Part shown: positions 39,954 to 50,691 of the stretch, piece by piece
How positions within the stretch are numbered: the first letter of the stretch is position 1
Layout of the letters: every line of letters begins with the position of its first letter
From: Sacculina carcini
Lineage: Eukaryota; Arthropoda; Thecostraca; Sacculinidae
Reading direction: 5' to 3'
NCBI GenBank assembly: GCA_916048095.2
Contig: OU696586.1
Span: 3,838,249-3,902,248 of the forward strand
Length of the DNA: 64,000 bases
Notes under the pieces: model-generated
Databases searched by the model: none
What the model saw: the letters and a program-made list of their open reading frames with translations, nothing else
What the model was told of the DNA's origin: nothing
Translations under genes and position numbers: made by a program

Positions 39954-40006
39954 ACACACACACACACAAGTACTCACACACAGACACAAACACTCACACT
40001 GGCACG

Positions 40007-40064
<58 letters not shown>

Positions 40065-40482
40065 AACACACACACTGGCACACATACACATATATATGGC
40101 GTAATTTGTGGGGAATTGCCTACTGATGTTGAGTCGGACAAAAGGACAAATGTGTTTCTATCAGTACAGCGTTGTTTCTAATTTAGTTTCTAATTCATAG
40201 ACACACACACGTGTCGGGTGTAATTGTTGTTGCATTGTTGCACACATGTAATTGTTGTGTTGCAGGGGTCGGTGCAGTTTGCTGGTGCCGTTCATGTTGT
40301 ACCGGTTTGTGGGGCTGCGCTATGTGTCGCGTCGCAACCCCTACTGTCGCACGGCCTTCCACCAGCTGCGCCAGGCCGTCGAGCAGCTGGCGGCGCGCGG
40401 CAGCTGTCCTCGCATGCTGGCGGCCCTGCTGCTGCGCGCTGTAGCAATGCTGTGCGCGCTGTGTCCTCAAACTGCACCGTGA
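38040..40482 (+). CDS. TMEM33: Transmembrane protein 33, four exons
   Basis: TMEM33 is an ER and nuclear-envelope multi-pass protein (Pom33/TMEM33 family) that binds reticulons and modulates ER structure and stress signalling. Exons: 38040-38239, 38698-38953, 39522-39670 and 40266-40482 (TGA). The joined product is 273 aa against about 247 in human; the extra length is in the Ser-rich N terminus. Diagnostic blocks: TSALRLHQRVPQLQLSR, GHYLIFGLLF, LFSVLHAASYSL, QNILRAAAISEIFLMP, and SRRNPYCRTAFHQLR near the C terminus. Several hydrophobic spans fit membrane helices. The first donor is gtgagc, the second gtcagt and the third gtgagt. All phases match. Introns carry microsatellites and a hAT-like element. 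The ATG at 38040 is the first in the exon. Confidence 0.93.
38505..38645 (-). repeat. Dispersed repeat with (TAA)n-type tail
   Basis: Shares ccatgtactggaagc, an attaccaccctg stretch and a ttattatta tail with 63195-63340. Read on the minus strand it ends aattaataatgataataata, typical of a retroposon 3' end. It lies in TMEM33 intron 1. Confidence 0.6.
39081..39365. mobile_element. Charlie-type hAT MITE in TMEM33 intron 2
   Basis: Left end cagtggttctcaa and right end, read inverted, caggtgttcttaacc match hAT-Charlie termini. The flanking 8-mers gtctattt and tcctatac are only partly alike, suggesting age. Confidence 0.55.
39454..39515. repeat. (GT)n abutting TMEM33 exon 3 acceptor
   Basis: GT-rich run ending six bases before the splice site gtgcag at 39521. 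Confidence 0.9.
39863..40076. repeat. (CA)n microsatellite in TMEM33 intron 3
   Basis: Long, mostly CA dinucleotide tract with interruptions. It produces artefactual His-Thr frames. Confidence 0.95.
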
Positions 40483-41294
40483 GCGACCTGTGTGTGTGTG
40501 TCAGTGTGTATGCGTGTCAGTGTGTAAGCATTTAAACACACACACGCAGCATATAAACACACACGCAGACATGTAAACACACATGCAGACATATAGAGCA
40601 TATATATACACACACGCAGACACATATAAATAATCACAAAAGATATACACATATACGCGCGCACGAACGCACACGTATACATACACATACGTATATGCGT
40701 ACACAAGAACACATGCTTATACAAACATATGCACATACAATCGAATTCTTGTTGATGATTACTTATTCGCTCAATTAACTAATTAACTAAGGTGGCACCG
40801 GTGTTTCAGTGCGTGTTTTTGTGTGTGTGTGTGTGTCAGACACACACACACAGATACAGATATATATTGTGTGTCTGTGTGTGTGTGTGTTTGTTTTTGT
40901 TCATGTATGTCTGTGTGTAAATGAAAGCATGAGTATGCTCGGATGCATGTGTGTGTGTTTTTTTGCGTGTGTGTTTGTTTGTGAGCGTGTCATATTTGTG
41001 TGCACTATTGGTTGCTTTTATTCTGGCTGTTTACCGTTTTGTTGTGTGTTGAAAATATCACCCCGGTTGGGAATAAGTCACGCGTGTCGGTTTTTCGAAT
41101 TATGAGTGTGTGCGTGTGTGTGTGGGCGAGGGTGTGTGTGTGTGTGTTTTTGTCAAGTTTTGATATCAATAAACTCAATACACCGTGTGTGTGTGTGTGT
41201 GTTAGTGTGTGTGTGTGTGTGTTGCATACACCCTCCGCTGTTGGCTTCAACATAGCCTACTAATCTATGAAATTGTGACGTCAATTATTTTCAG
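40483..41294. other. TMEM33 3' flank with CA/GT tracts
   Basis: Interrupted CA and GT repeats on both strands (about 40490-40730, 40809-40985 and 41108-41222). An aataaa occurs at about 41167. No coding signal is seen. Confidence 0.5.
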
Positions 41295-41523
41295 GAGATT
41301 TATTAGCATCAACGAAGCAACTTTAGTGCAATTTAAGCAAACTATAAGTGTTTGTAGGCACACATTTCTTACTGATGGTCGGATAACTGGAAGAAACACA
41401 AGCGCGGGCCACATAATCATTACTGTCAATAATTGCAAGCCAGAACTAACGCTCTGGAAAAAAGACAAACTGAGCTTGGCATTTCCTATTAGCTTCGTGC
41501 AAGGAAAAAACGAAAATAACTAA
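41295..41523 (+). CDS. Possible terminal exon of unrecognised gene
   Basis: An open frame that follows an acceptor-like ttattttcag and ends in TAA. It includes TISVCRHTFLTDGR, TSAGHIIITVNN and LTLWKKDKLSLAF. The alternating polar and hydrophobic pattern resembles beta-sandwich segments, but no family is recognised. No upstream exon was linked. It may be a chance ORF. Confidence 0.25.
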
Positions 41524-41745
41524 CACGTTTACTTTCTCACATGCTTACTTACTTACTGACACTGTCCATCCACTATATTTGGTTTTTGTCTTCGACCCGA
41601 GTGTCCCACCATCAAAGCTTCACAGAGAAAGAGAGTATAGGAAACATTGGTGGATGGCTGGCTTACCGTGGCACTACTGATATTAACTGTTAAGGCACGT
41701 GCATTTGTTGACTTTCACGCACTTCCACTGTTTTGTGCGGTGTGC

Positions 41746-41938
41746 CAGTGGCGGCGCCAAGGGGGGAGGGGCTTGTATAAGCTGAAAACCCCCATAAGAT
41801 ATACCAAGCCCATCTTGATCCCCTGAGCTTCCCAAGAAATCCTGACCATACAAATATCGAGTGTAGTTCTTTATGTTTTGCCAAGCCCCCACCTCTTTTT
41901 GCTTAGCCCCCAACGGAAGAATCCTGGCGCCGCCACTG
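41746..41938 (-). mobile_element. CAGTGGCGGCGCC-family hAT MITE, copy 4 (short)
   Basis: Starts cagtggcggcgccaag and ends ctggcgccgccactg; 193 bp. Flanking 8-mers (cggtgtgc and gcgatggc) match poorly. The interior is a deleted form of the longer copies. Confidence 0.8.
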
Positions 41939-42621
41939 GCGATGGCCTATATGCCGCTGAAAGATGTCGTGCGTGCCGTAAAGTCTAGGCATATCACATT
42001 GCATGCGTATCGTGACTTGACGGCTGGTGTGATTGCAATGCTGCAAGTCTGTTGCAAGTCGTTTTGACTGAGGACAGTTGGTGTTATCTCCACATCATGT
42101 ACAACTGGGCCAGCAGATCTGTTGTGCTGTATGTGGGTGAGTGTTCCGATATCATTCAACGAGCGGATGGTGCCAAAATATTCTTCACACTGGCTATTTT
42201 GTCAGCTTCAATATCGATGATCGACGCTAAATGCTTACGCCCTCTTCAGATTAAATAAAATGTATACATTAGAATATCCATCATTTAATATCTTAATATT
42301 CGAACCAGGACTTCCAACCGAATTATCAGCTGAAAAATGAGCGTTATATTTATATATATAACTGAACATTTTAAAAAAGCGGGTATGCAATTTGAGTGAA
42401 TTTATGGAATTCACGATAGATGAAGTACGTATGTGGATGAGTTTAAATCACTTTATATTATTGAAATAATTATGTAAAGATCAGTTTCATCGTTTGAATG
42501 TTTCTATCATTTAATACTTAGTGTGCATGGGAAAAAATTTAAATTGCACAACAAATTCAAAATCAACTTCAACTGGTACTAAATACAAGCTCATATTACT
42601 AAATCAATCATGTCTATGCAG

Positions 42622-44831
42622 GGTCTATATTGATGGTGGGGAGTGTCGGTGAAGTGAGCACAGTGCCTGTGTCATGTGGCAGCGTGCACGTGGCATTTGT
42701 GGCAAGCAGAGCCTCCACAACGAGGTGAACGAATCTGTGCCTCACATTAACATTACATCAGTGACGGCGCCAGTATTTTCCGATATGGGAGGCTGAGGAA
42801 ACAGCATCAGGAACTACGCTCGAAATGCCAATATTTTTGGGGGAACTCAGGAGCGTTGGCACTGCATTATATGTTTATTCTGAGTAACACTGGACAGAAT
42901 CAGTACAAATATATACCAGTGTCCACTGAAGTTTAAAATCAAATTAGTCTATATATATACATGAGAAAGTATATAAATGCGATTTCATGAGGAGCGGTGA
43001 TAGCAAGGTGAAAATTGTTGCTGGACGGACGTGGGGCTGTTTATTTGCAGGTCAGGCAGGATTCATTTCAGGAACGAGGTGATCAACGAGGGTGGAGCAT
43101 GGGACCCGCTCCACGCCGAGTTTGTCGCTCCTGTTGAAGGACTATATCAACTCTACTATTCCGCGCTGCCCGGGGGACTTCAAGTGCTCAGGTGCTAAAT
43201 GATATCCTCCTCTTCTCCAACAAATTAACAGTAGTAGTGCAGTAAATGTAACGAAGCAGGGACCCACAACATTGCGCCTACTAAACTCACCCCGGCCGTC
43301 CGAGAAGAATGGGGCTCATTTGTAGTGTGGCAAGAAAGCAGAGCCGTTGCGAGGAATTATGGGGCACCCCCCCCCCCCCGAAGGCAACTCTTGGGGCCCC
43401 CATTATAAATAAATCACCAAATAATGAATGCATTTATTAGACATAATCATATAATACGTGAAGCAACGGGGCCTCTCAACATTCGCCCACCCCCCGGCCG
43501 GGGGGTACGGGGGGTGGTTGCTACGGCTCTACAAGAAAGCGTTTGTGAATATTCACTACACATGATGAGTACAGCGCTTCAATTCTGCCATGCTAGGTTG
43601 GGTTAGGTTACAGCTGTCGAGCGGCCACTAGTTACATTATATGGCGTACTCAAGCGAGCTCCAGTGTCACAGTGCATCATGGCCGCCGATGTCTTCTCCC
43701 TCACATTTCTCATCCCTCCAGGGGGAAAGATACGCGCAAATTGTAGACGACTTGCAAATGGGGTAGTGTCACCAAGCCTGGCTGCAACATTGATTATCTG
43801 CGTGCAACGTTGGCTGCCCAGTCGTGGAAGTTCCTCATTGCAGCCACGAACGATAGCTCACGCCACGCCATAACTAGGCCCACAGTGACATCACACAAGA
43901 AAAGGCTTCTTAAATTTTAGTGAGTTTAGGCTAGGATAGGTTACGAAGGCGGTAGAACGACGGTTTGATACCGAACATCGTTTTAGCTAAACCAACGCTG
44001 CTCTTATAACTGAGTTCAATGCCGCTCTTATTTTGGTAATTTCACACTTTTCAACTTCTCTTTGGCTGCTTGGTGAAAAAAAATTATTTTGAAAAAATCA
44101 CGGTATCCACCATTTGGATTGCTTGAATTATTCTAATTGATTTTGTTCAATGTTGTTTTTTTATCATGTGCCGATATTTTGTGTATGAAATGGCAATATT
44201 TTGTGTGTGAAAGTGGCCGATATTTTATGTGTGAAAGTGGCAATACGAGTACTCGTATTACATATAATACACGTTGCGTATATAGCGGCTGCATTCGCTT
44301 CATCCATATGTGATCATTACCGTTTGCCAAATTGTTCAAAGTGTCCAAATGCGTCGTAACAACGACACCTTACTGCGAGGCTACGGAGATCGGCAGGTGT
44401 CGGGACAACAACTGGTCCATTTGTCAGTTCGTGACCGAGTGTGGCTACAGATGACGTCTGGTGCCCTGTTTGAGGATCCCAACCAACTGATGCATGCCTA
44501 CACCGTGCTGGGCGGTCACCTGGTCTCTTCGGCATCATCGTCTCGTGCCCCCTGTTCCGGACATTTGCCTGCTAAAGCCTCCGCTGCCATCAAACCTTTG
44601 GTCATCGGGCGACTTTTGCCGGCACAAATAACATCTACTACCAAGCAGCTGCTCACATCCTCCACTCTGGCTCCTCCCCTCTACCGACCTCCACACAGCG
44701 TACGTCTCAGTCCTCCGTCCTCATCTGCTCTTTCCCTTGCCGTCCCTCTCTCCTCGCTGTCCAGCATCATCAGACGCGTGCAGACAGCCACGTCTGAGTT
44801 GAACTCCGTGGTGCTGCCGTCCACAGACTAG
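42622..44831 (+). CDS. C1q-domain protein, 5' exons not identified
   Basis: C1q domains form trimeric jelly-roll heads of secreted recognition or adhesion proteins. Exons: 42622-42724, 43051-43191 and 44342-44831 (TAG). Joined in phase they encode a complete C1q domain: VHVAFVASRAS, IHFRNEVINEGGAWDP, FVAPVEGLYQLYYSA, MRRNNDTLLRGYG, and SGQQLVHLSVRDRVWLQ, ending in the YTVLGGHLV strand. After the domain the protein continues for about 110 residues rich in Ser, Pro and Leu, an unusual C-terminal extension since C1q is normally terminal. No signal peptide or collagen stretch was found upstream, so the N terminus is missing from this model. Weak points are the first-exon border and the acceptor caaag at 44341. 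A MITE (43339-43531) lies in the last intron. Confidence 0.75.
42769..42864 (+). mobile_element. CAGTGGCGGCGCC-family hAT MITE, copy 5 (96 bp)
   Basis: Starts cagtgacggcgccag and ends gttggcactg, with flanks cattacat (42761-42768) and cattatat (42865-42872) as an 8-bp duplication with one mismatch. It is a heavily deleted copy in an intron of the C1q gene. Confidence 0.75.
43339..43531 (+). mobile_element. CAGAGCCGT-family MITE
   Basis: Starts cagagccgttgcgagg and ends ggttgctacggctcta, with a perfect 8-bp duplication caagaaag (43331-43338 and 43532-43539). It has the same family and core as 6865-7147 in opposite orientation. It lies in the last C1q-gene intron. Confidence 0.85.
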
Positions 44832-46973
44832 TCCGCTAAATGATATCATGATAAGCCATCCACTCACTCACCACGATTCAATAGAAAAGAGCAGCCCGAT
44901 GCGAGTGTTCTACAGATGAAATGTGTCATGTTTTTGAGATGCTACGGTATCCTATCTATAAGATACCACATCACATCATCATTTGCTGTTGAAATTCCTC
45001 ACAGGAGCAATCAAGTGATCATTGTTATTGTTTGCAATATATTGGTTGGTGTGATAATATGCTGTCTTGTGGATCTTTTTTAGCGAGTGCAGCTTGATCA
45101 CCTGTTCTTGTCTACGGCAGTGGTTCCCAAACATGGATAGTTTTTCGGTAGTCTATAGCAGTGCTTCGCAACGTGAGCCATGTGGCTCCCTTGGGGGCCA
45201 TGGTATTTTTTGAGGGACAATAGGACCGAACCTAAAAATTTGCAGCAACCATGTATTTTCACGGACCACAAAGATATACGTAACAACAAATTAACTTTTT
45301 ATGCTATTATTGTCGATGATATCCGTGTATGTCTGTGTGCTGGCCCTACCTGTAGGAACGGTCGTGGCGTTGTTTTAGTGGTCGGTGACAATAGTCACCG
45401 GCGTACAGGAGCTAATCCTCTGGAGAAGTTGCGTTGCGTCAACCCATGTGTGAATGGGACCACAAAAACCTCCAGGGGGATAAGGACTGTTTCTGAAGGA
45501 CGACAAGAACTCGCATTGTGTTCAAGGAGCCATGGGAAGAACAAGGTTGAGAACCACTGATGTCTATTAAAATTAGTGGCGAACTGAACATAATTTCGCA
45601 GCTAATTGTTTCTTTTCTAGAGAACTATGTGTTTCTAAGAATGGGAACCATGCAACATAGGCAAATGTATTATATTTGTCTGAAGAACTGTTATACTGTT
45701 TGCGGCTATTTTTTCATAATTTCTCTGAGATATTTTGAATATATTTTTATCAAATCCAAACAGCCATACTATGGATATGTTGATAAAAAGATGAAACGAT
45801 GGATAACACACGGAATATTAGGCCGGTGAAACATGGAATGAAATCATTTGAGAGCCACAGGTCTACAAAATGTGATTTGCTATTTTCAAGAGACAATACA
45901 GTGTTAATAATGTTTAACAATAATAATAGTAATAACAATAATTTTAACTACCAATAATTTATTGGTTGAACATGCTCATCTTTGAGTAGATCCCATACGT
46001 TCAGTATTGAAGATAGCGTGAGCCTTGATACGTGGCGCTTTTTTCAGTGAATTGGCGTGGTGAATATGGCTTAGCAACATGTTTGTGAACTACAGACAAT
46101 GGTCGATTGGTGTCTATTGTTGTATGGCGCTGGCTGCTTTTGCAGCTGGGCCACACTGCGCTTAAACAGCGTACAATTGGATGAAAGGACGAGAGAGAAC
46201 GAATTTGTTCACTGACCGCATTCATTATTCATAGAAAACAGAAGAGCAAGAGAGTAGATATCTTCTCTTCTCCTCTCTAGTGCACACGCAATGCTAAACA
46301 AAATAGCCATCATTGGCGTTTCGCTAGTTGAATTTAATTCAACAAATTGAAATTACAAAGCACAAAGTGCGGCATGCTACATATTTTAATATGCATGATT
46401 ACATAGCGCGTGCACACGCAATGCTTCCAAGCAGCCAGCACGCACGCAATTTCCTCGGTGCAATCAAACACACACACATGCGATGACATGCGTGTGCACA
46501 GTGGACTGGATCCCGCCTCGATATGATTGGTTATTGATCACACTTCAACATTGTGCCGATCACAAAGCGAGAGGAGAGATTAGGCGATGAAACAACTATC
46601 AAGTGCAACAATTGTCAGTAATGATACAACCACATCCACTCACAATCACTGCCCATCCATATATGACTCAATTACACTGATATTGTGCAGGTAAGAAGCG
46701 AGATTATATAAATATAAACTATACATATATATTTAAAATATAACTTTATACTATTATTAATATGAATGATATAAATATTACTTTAATCCAGCACGCACAA
46801 TGAAACAAAAATGTCTAACTAATCAGTGGATTATCTTCTGTGTTTATTATCAGCTGTTCATCTGCTAATCGTTGGTCTGTGGCTCGTTGCTGCTGCTTTT
46901 TGCGTCCTTGGACTCGTTGCGGTTTAATTGCGTCATTCGTGCGGTGTTGCGGACATTTCGAGTAATACGAACG
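44832..46973. other. Intergenic between C1q gene and LINE
   Basis: Holds the Charlie-like element at 45118-45560 and otherwise AT-rich DNA. The LINE 5' UTR probably begins in the last few hundred bases (a cgttgctgctgctttt stretch near 46880), but its start was not resolved. Confidence 0.45.
45118..45560. mobile_element. Charlie-type hAT remnant (possibly two nested ends)
   Basis: cagtggttcccaaac at 45118 and cagtgcttcgcaacg at 45159 both resemble hAT-Charlie left ends. The right end near 45545-45560 reads inverted as cagtggttctcaacc. No exact 8-bp duplication was found. It may be one element with a duplicated end or one element inside another. Confidence 0.5.
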
Positions 46974-48098
46974 ATGTCATGCGGCGATCAGGACAAATGC
47001 TACGTCTGCAAGTCCTCCAGTGGCGACTCCTCAAAGTGGATCGGTTGTTCCCTTTGCGACGGCTGGGCCCACATAAAATGCGCATCCCTTGTGGGCATCC
47101 GGGCTGAGATGATCAAACAGGTAAATTGGGTCTGCTCGCCATGCCTGACAAAGGCTAAATTCGCCCTTAACCTTTCCGACAGCGTGTCCAGTATCCGAGA
47201 CCGTCTTGCGGGAGTTGAGTCGACACTCAACTCGATCCACTCATCGTCTCGGCCATCTGCACCACTAGCGACAGAAAATCAACCAGCGAGACCCACTCAC
47301 ACCGTGGTTCTAAAATCCCGTGATAAATCGCCGGTCTGTCCGCGCAAGGTTGCCTCCGCTCTGTGCGATATTCCGATCAAGTCGTCCCGGCGTGCGGCCA
47401 ATGGTGGCTTCGTCCTTCGTTGCTCCTCGTCTAGCGATGCGGCGCGTGCCGTTCACTGCGTACGTGAGGCCATTCCGCAGGTCGACGCTCATCTGCCCAG
47501 GGTTGCGCCACTTCGTCCCAAGGTTACGGTAGCGAACATCCCTATGGGGTTGGAGCCATCTACGTTTGTCGATCACCTTCGCCGTAAAAACACTGCCCTT
47601 GCTGGGATACCTGATAGTGATTTGCGTCTCCTTTTTTTCACTGGCGTTAGGCACAACTCCCAACATGCGGTTCTGTCGGTGACTCCGTCGGCTCGCGCTG
47701 CCCTTACGTCCGTTGGTGACAGACTGTTCGTGGAGTTGTGTTCGTGTCGCGTGTATGATCGCTTTTGGGTGGCCCGGTGTGCCCGCTGTGCTGGACTAGG
47801 CCACAATGAGGCCAAATGTTCGCGTGCGGAAATTTGCGGCTATTGCGCTGGCTCTCATCGCTCTATCAACTGCGACCGCACAGCGCCGCCGAAGTGCAAT
47901 AACTGCGCAGTCTCGTCTCGCCCCCACTCGCACTCATCGTTTCTCTCGTCGTGTCCTTCGTTTGTCTCTGTTCGCGAATCTATTCGTTTGCGCACTGCCA
48001 CTTCTGATGACCTCCTGTTCCATCCCTCGACTGTGGCTTTGTCCTCTCCACCTTCCTCTCTTCCTTCTTCATCGTCCTCGCTTCAATCGTCCGCCTGA
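46974..48098 (+). CDS. LINE ORF1 protein: PHD finger plus CCHC zinc knuckles
   Basis: 374 aa from the ATG at 46974; the frame is open 102 nt further upstream. Near the N terminus a PHD-type finger (CYVCKSSSGD, CSLCDGWAHIKC, WVCSPC) would bind chromatin or nucleic acid. A short helical linker and an RRM-like region follow, then CCHC-type knuckles (CARCAGLGHNEAKC, CGYCAGSHRSINC). The C terminus is Ser-rich. PHD-containing ORF1 proteins are known from CR1-group LINEs. The TGA at 48096-48098 is in the same frame as ORF2. Confidence 0.8.
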   Translation: MSCGDQDKCYVCKSSSGDSSKWIGCSLCDGWAHIKCASLVGIRAEMIKQVNWVCSPCLTKAKFALNLSDSVSSIRDRLAGVESTLNSIHSSSRPSAPLATENQPARPTHTVVLKSRDKSPVCPRKVASALCDIPIKSSRRAANGGFVLRCSSSSDAARAVHCVREAIPQVDAHLPRVAPLRPKVTVANIPMGLEPSTFVDHLRRKNTALAGIPDSDLRLLFFTGVRHNSQHAVLSVTPSARAALTSVGDRLFVELCSCRVYDRFWVARCARCAGLGHNEAKCSRAEICGYCAGSHRSINCDRTAPPKCNNCAVSSRPHSHSSFLSSCPSFVSVRESIRLRTATSDDLLFHPSTVALSSPPSSLPSSSSSLQSSA

Positions 48099-50032
48099 CT
48101 ACCTTCCCTTCCATCCGCGCCGTCGTCCCGTTCCTCTGCCCCCTCGCCTTCCTTTCACCATTCTTCCAACTCCTCACCTGATGTTCAACCTGCTGCTTCT
48201 TCATGCTCTTCTTCATCTTTTTCTATCGGTTTCCTTAACATAAGATCTTGTCGAAACAAATTCACCTACCTTAACCACCTTCTCTGCTTTCATGTCCTTT
48301 CAATTCTCTGCCTAGCCGAAACCTAGCTATTTGAGTCTGATATTCCATCTTTCATGGCTAACCTTCCTTCTAACTTTTCTTTTCTTCACAAATCTCGTTC
48401 TGATTCTAAATTCTCTGGTGGTGGAGTGGGCTGCATCTTTTCCAAATCTCTTCCAATATCTCTCTTATCTGATCCCATTCCTCCTCCTTCTTCTTTCGAA
48501 TTTCTTCCACTCTGTATGTCATCAAGTCGCTCCTCTCATAAATTCTGTATTCTCGTTATCTACCGGCATAATCACCCCCGGTCTACTCCTCTTTTCTTCT
48601 CTGAATTCTCCTCGCTCCTTGACGCTATAGTTTTTTCTTTCTCCAGCCGTTTCATTATCCTTGGTGACTTTAACTTTTGGGTTGACTGTCCCTCTCGCTC
48701 CTCCTTCGCATCGACTTTCATTTATATTCTTGATTCTCATGGTCTAGTCTCCCCTGTTTCCTCTCCCACTCACACATCGGGTCATTCTCTTGATCTAGTC
48801 CTTTTCCCTTCTCCAGTTCTTTCTTCTGATGTACCGCCATCCGAAGTCATTGTTCTTCCTCCTGATCCTCTCTTCTCTGACCACAGTCTTATCCTTACGT
48901 CATTGCCGGCGTGTAAATCCTCTAATCCTCCACCAGCATTCACCCTTTTCAGAAATTTCAGGAATTTTAATCCTCTTACGTTTCACAATCTTCTATCTAA
49001 CCATTTCCCTTTGCATGTTCTTCACTCACTCCCTCCGTCTTCAATTTATCCCTTCTTATACTCCACTTTGTCTGATATCAATAACCTCATTTTTCCTCTC
49101 TCGTTCCGCTCTCACCGTCCTCGTGTTTCTCCTTGGAGCTGTCCCTCTCTTACTTGTCTTAAGCGCCGTCTCCGTGCTTTGGAGCGTATCTGGCGACGCA
49201 CTCGGCTCGCGGATGACTGGTCGGCCTTTTGCTCTGCTCGTTCTAACTATATTTCCTCCCTATCCTCTGCTAGGCAAGCTTACTACTCCTCACGCCTTTC
49301 CTCTCTATCTCGCTCTCCCAAAGCCCTCTGGAATATACTCAACTCTCTCTGCGGTCTCCGTCCTCCCTCTGCTAGTTCTTCTCTCACTGCTGACGAACTC
49401 TCTTCCTACTTCGTGAACAAAATTGAATCTGCGCAATCTAAAATCCCTCTCGTGAATGTCCCTCTCTCTCGTACTACATCCCACTGCCAGCTCTCGTCTT
49501 TTTCTCAACTGGTCCTCTCCGACTTCCTTTCTCTCCTGTCCACATGTAAATTCGTTTCCTCTCCTGCTGATCCCATTAATTTCCGAGTTATTGTTCCATC
49601 CTTCAACTCCTTGATTCCTTACCTACTTCACTTAGTCAACTCCTCTTTCTTGCACGGTGATTTTCTTGCCGACAAGCACGCCCATGTACATCCTATCCTC
49701 AAAAAACCTTCTCTCGATCCTTCTTTATGTAGTAACTATCGTCCTATCTCCCTCCTCAGCTTTTCCTCCAAACTCCTCGAATCTGCAATTTTCTCTCAGT
49801 TATCCCCTTATGTCTGCAATGCTCTTGACTCTCACCAATCCGGTTTCCGCCCTGGTCATTCTACTGAATCCGTTCTCATTTCTGTCTCCCAAGGTATTCT
49901 TTCCTCCTTCTCTTATCGTCATTCTGTTCTTCTAGTTCTACTTGATATGAGCTCTGCCTTTGACTTGGTTGATCATTCTATTCTCATCGATGACCTCCTG
50001 TAATTTCACAGTGTTCATCCGTACAGGATAGA

Positions 50033-50309
50033 CATGTAAGCAAACGTTCAATATATCGGAACAACTCGCGCATCGCTCGCTCTGGCGCCTCGGATGAACA
50101 CTGTGAAATTACACTCCCCCCTGTTGCTCATCGCAACAAAAACACCGAGGGGCTACACGCCGTCGATTAGACCTCCGAGGCGATTCTGCGGGTGCGACGT
50201 CGTGCGATGCCACGTTGGCCCTCGGGGCTCGCCCAAAACTCACGACCAGCTCTTCATCGTCTGAAATCGGTTGCTGAGCGACTTCGGGCTCAGTATGCCG
50301 CATACGCAG
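50033..50309. repeat. Left arm of 277-bp inverted repeat
   Basis: Reverse complement of 50415-50691. It contains, inverted, the 3' end of the coding region, the polypurine tract and the first 81 bp of the LTR. Confidence 0.92.
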
Positions 50310-50610
50310 CCACCAAACAGTCGCTGTTACAGCAAATATTTACCCGGCGTAGTGACTCGTGTTGTGTCTAATCAATCAGTGGATGTTGACGGTGTACCGC
50401 GACATGTTCGGGACCTGCGTATGCGGCATACTGAGCCCGAAGTCGCTCAGCAACCGATTTCAGACGATGAAGAGCTGGTCGTGAGTTTTGGGCGAGCCCC
50501 GAGGGCCAACGTGGCATCGCACGACGTCGCACCCGCAGAATCGCCTCGGAGGTCTAATCGACGGCGTGTAGCCCCTCGGTGTTTTTGTTGCGATGAGCAA
50601 CAGGGGGGAG
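50310..50610 (+). pseudogene. LTR-retrotransposon integrase C-terminal remnant
   Basis: The frame encodes LPGVVTRVVSNQSVDVDG and PRHVRDLR, typical of the tail after a Gypsy-type integrase core. A further Arg/Glu-rich stretch follows, and the frame runs to the LTR border. Catalytic parts are absent. The last 65 codons are present twice because they lie within the inverted repeat. Confidence 0.65.
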
Positions 50611-50691
50611 TGTAATTTCACAGTGTTCATCCGAGGCGCCAGAGCGAGCGATGCGCGAGTTGTTCCGATATATTGAACGTTTGCTTACATG
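50415..50691. repeat. Right arm of 277-bp inverted repeat
   Basis: Equal in length to the left arm and separated from it by a 105-bp centre (50310-50414). Confidence 0.92.

Noticed and set aside
45180..45560. 126-aa ORF
   Set aside because: Lies within a Charlie-like hAT remnant and has no protein similarity.
47806..48243. 145-aa ORF overlapping LINE ORF1
   Set aside because: Wrong-frame reading across the ORF1-ORF2 junction.
50109..50303. Separate minus-strand gene identical to a plus-strand one nearby
   Set aside because: It is the inverted-repeat copy of the same retroelement coding end.
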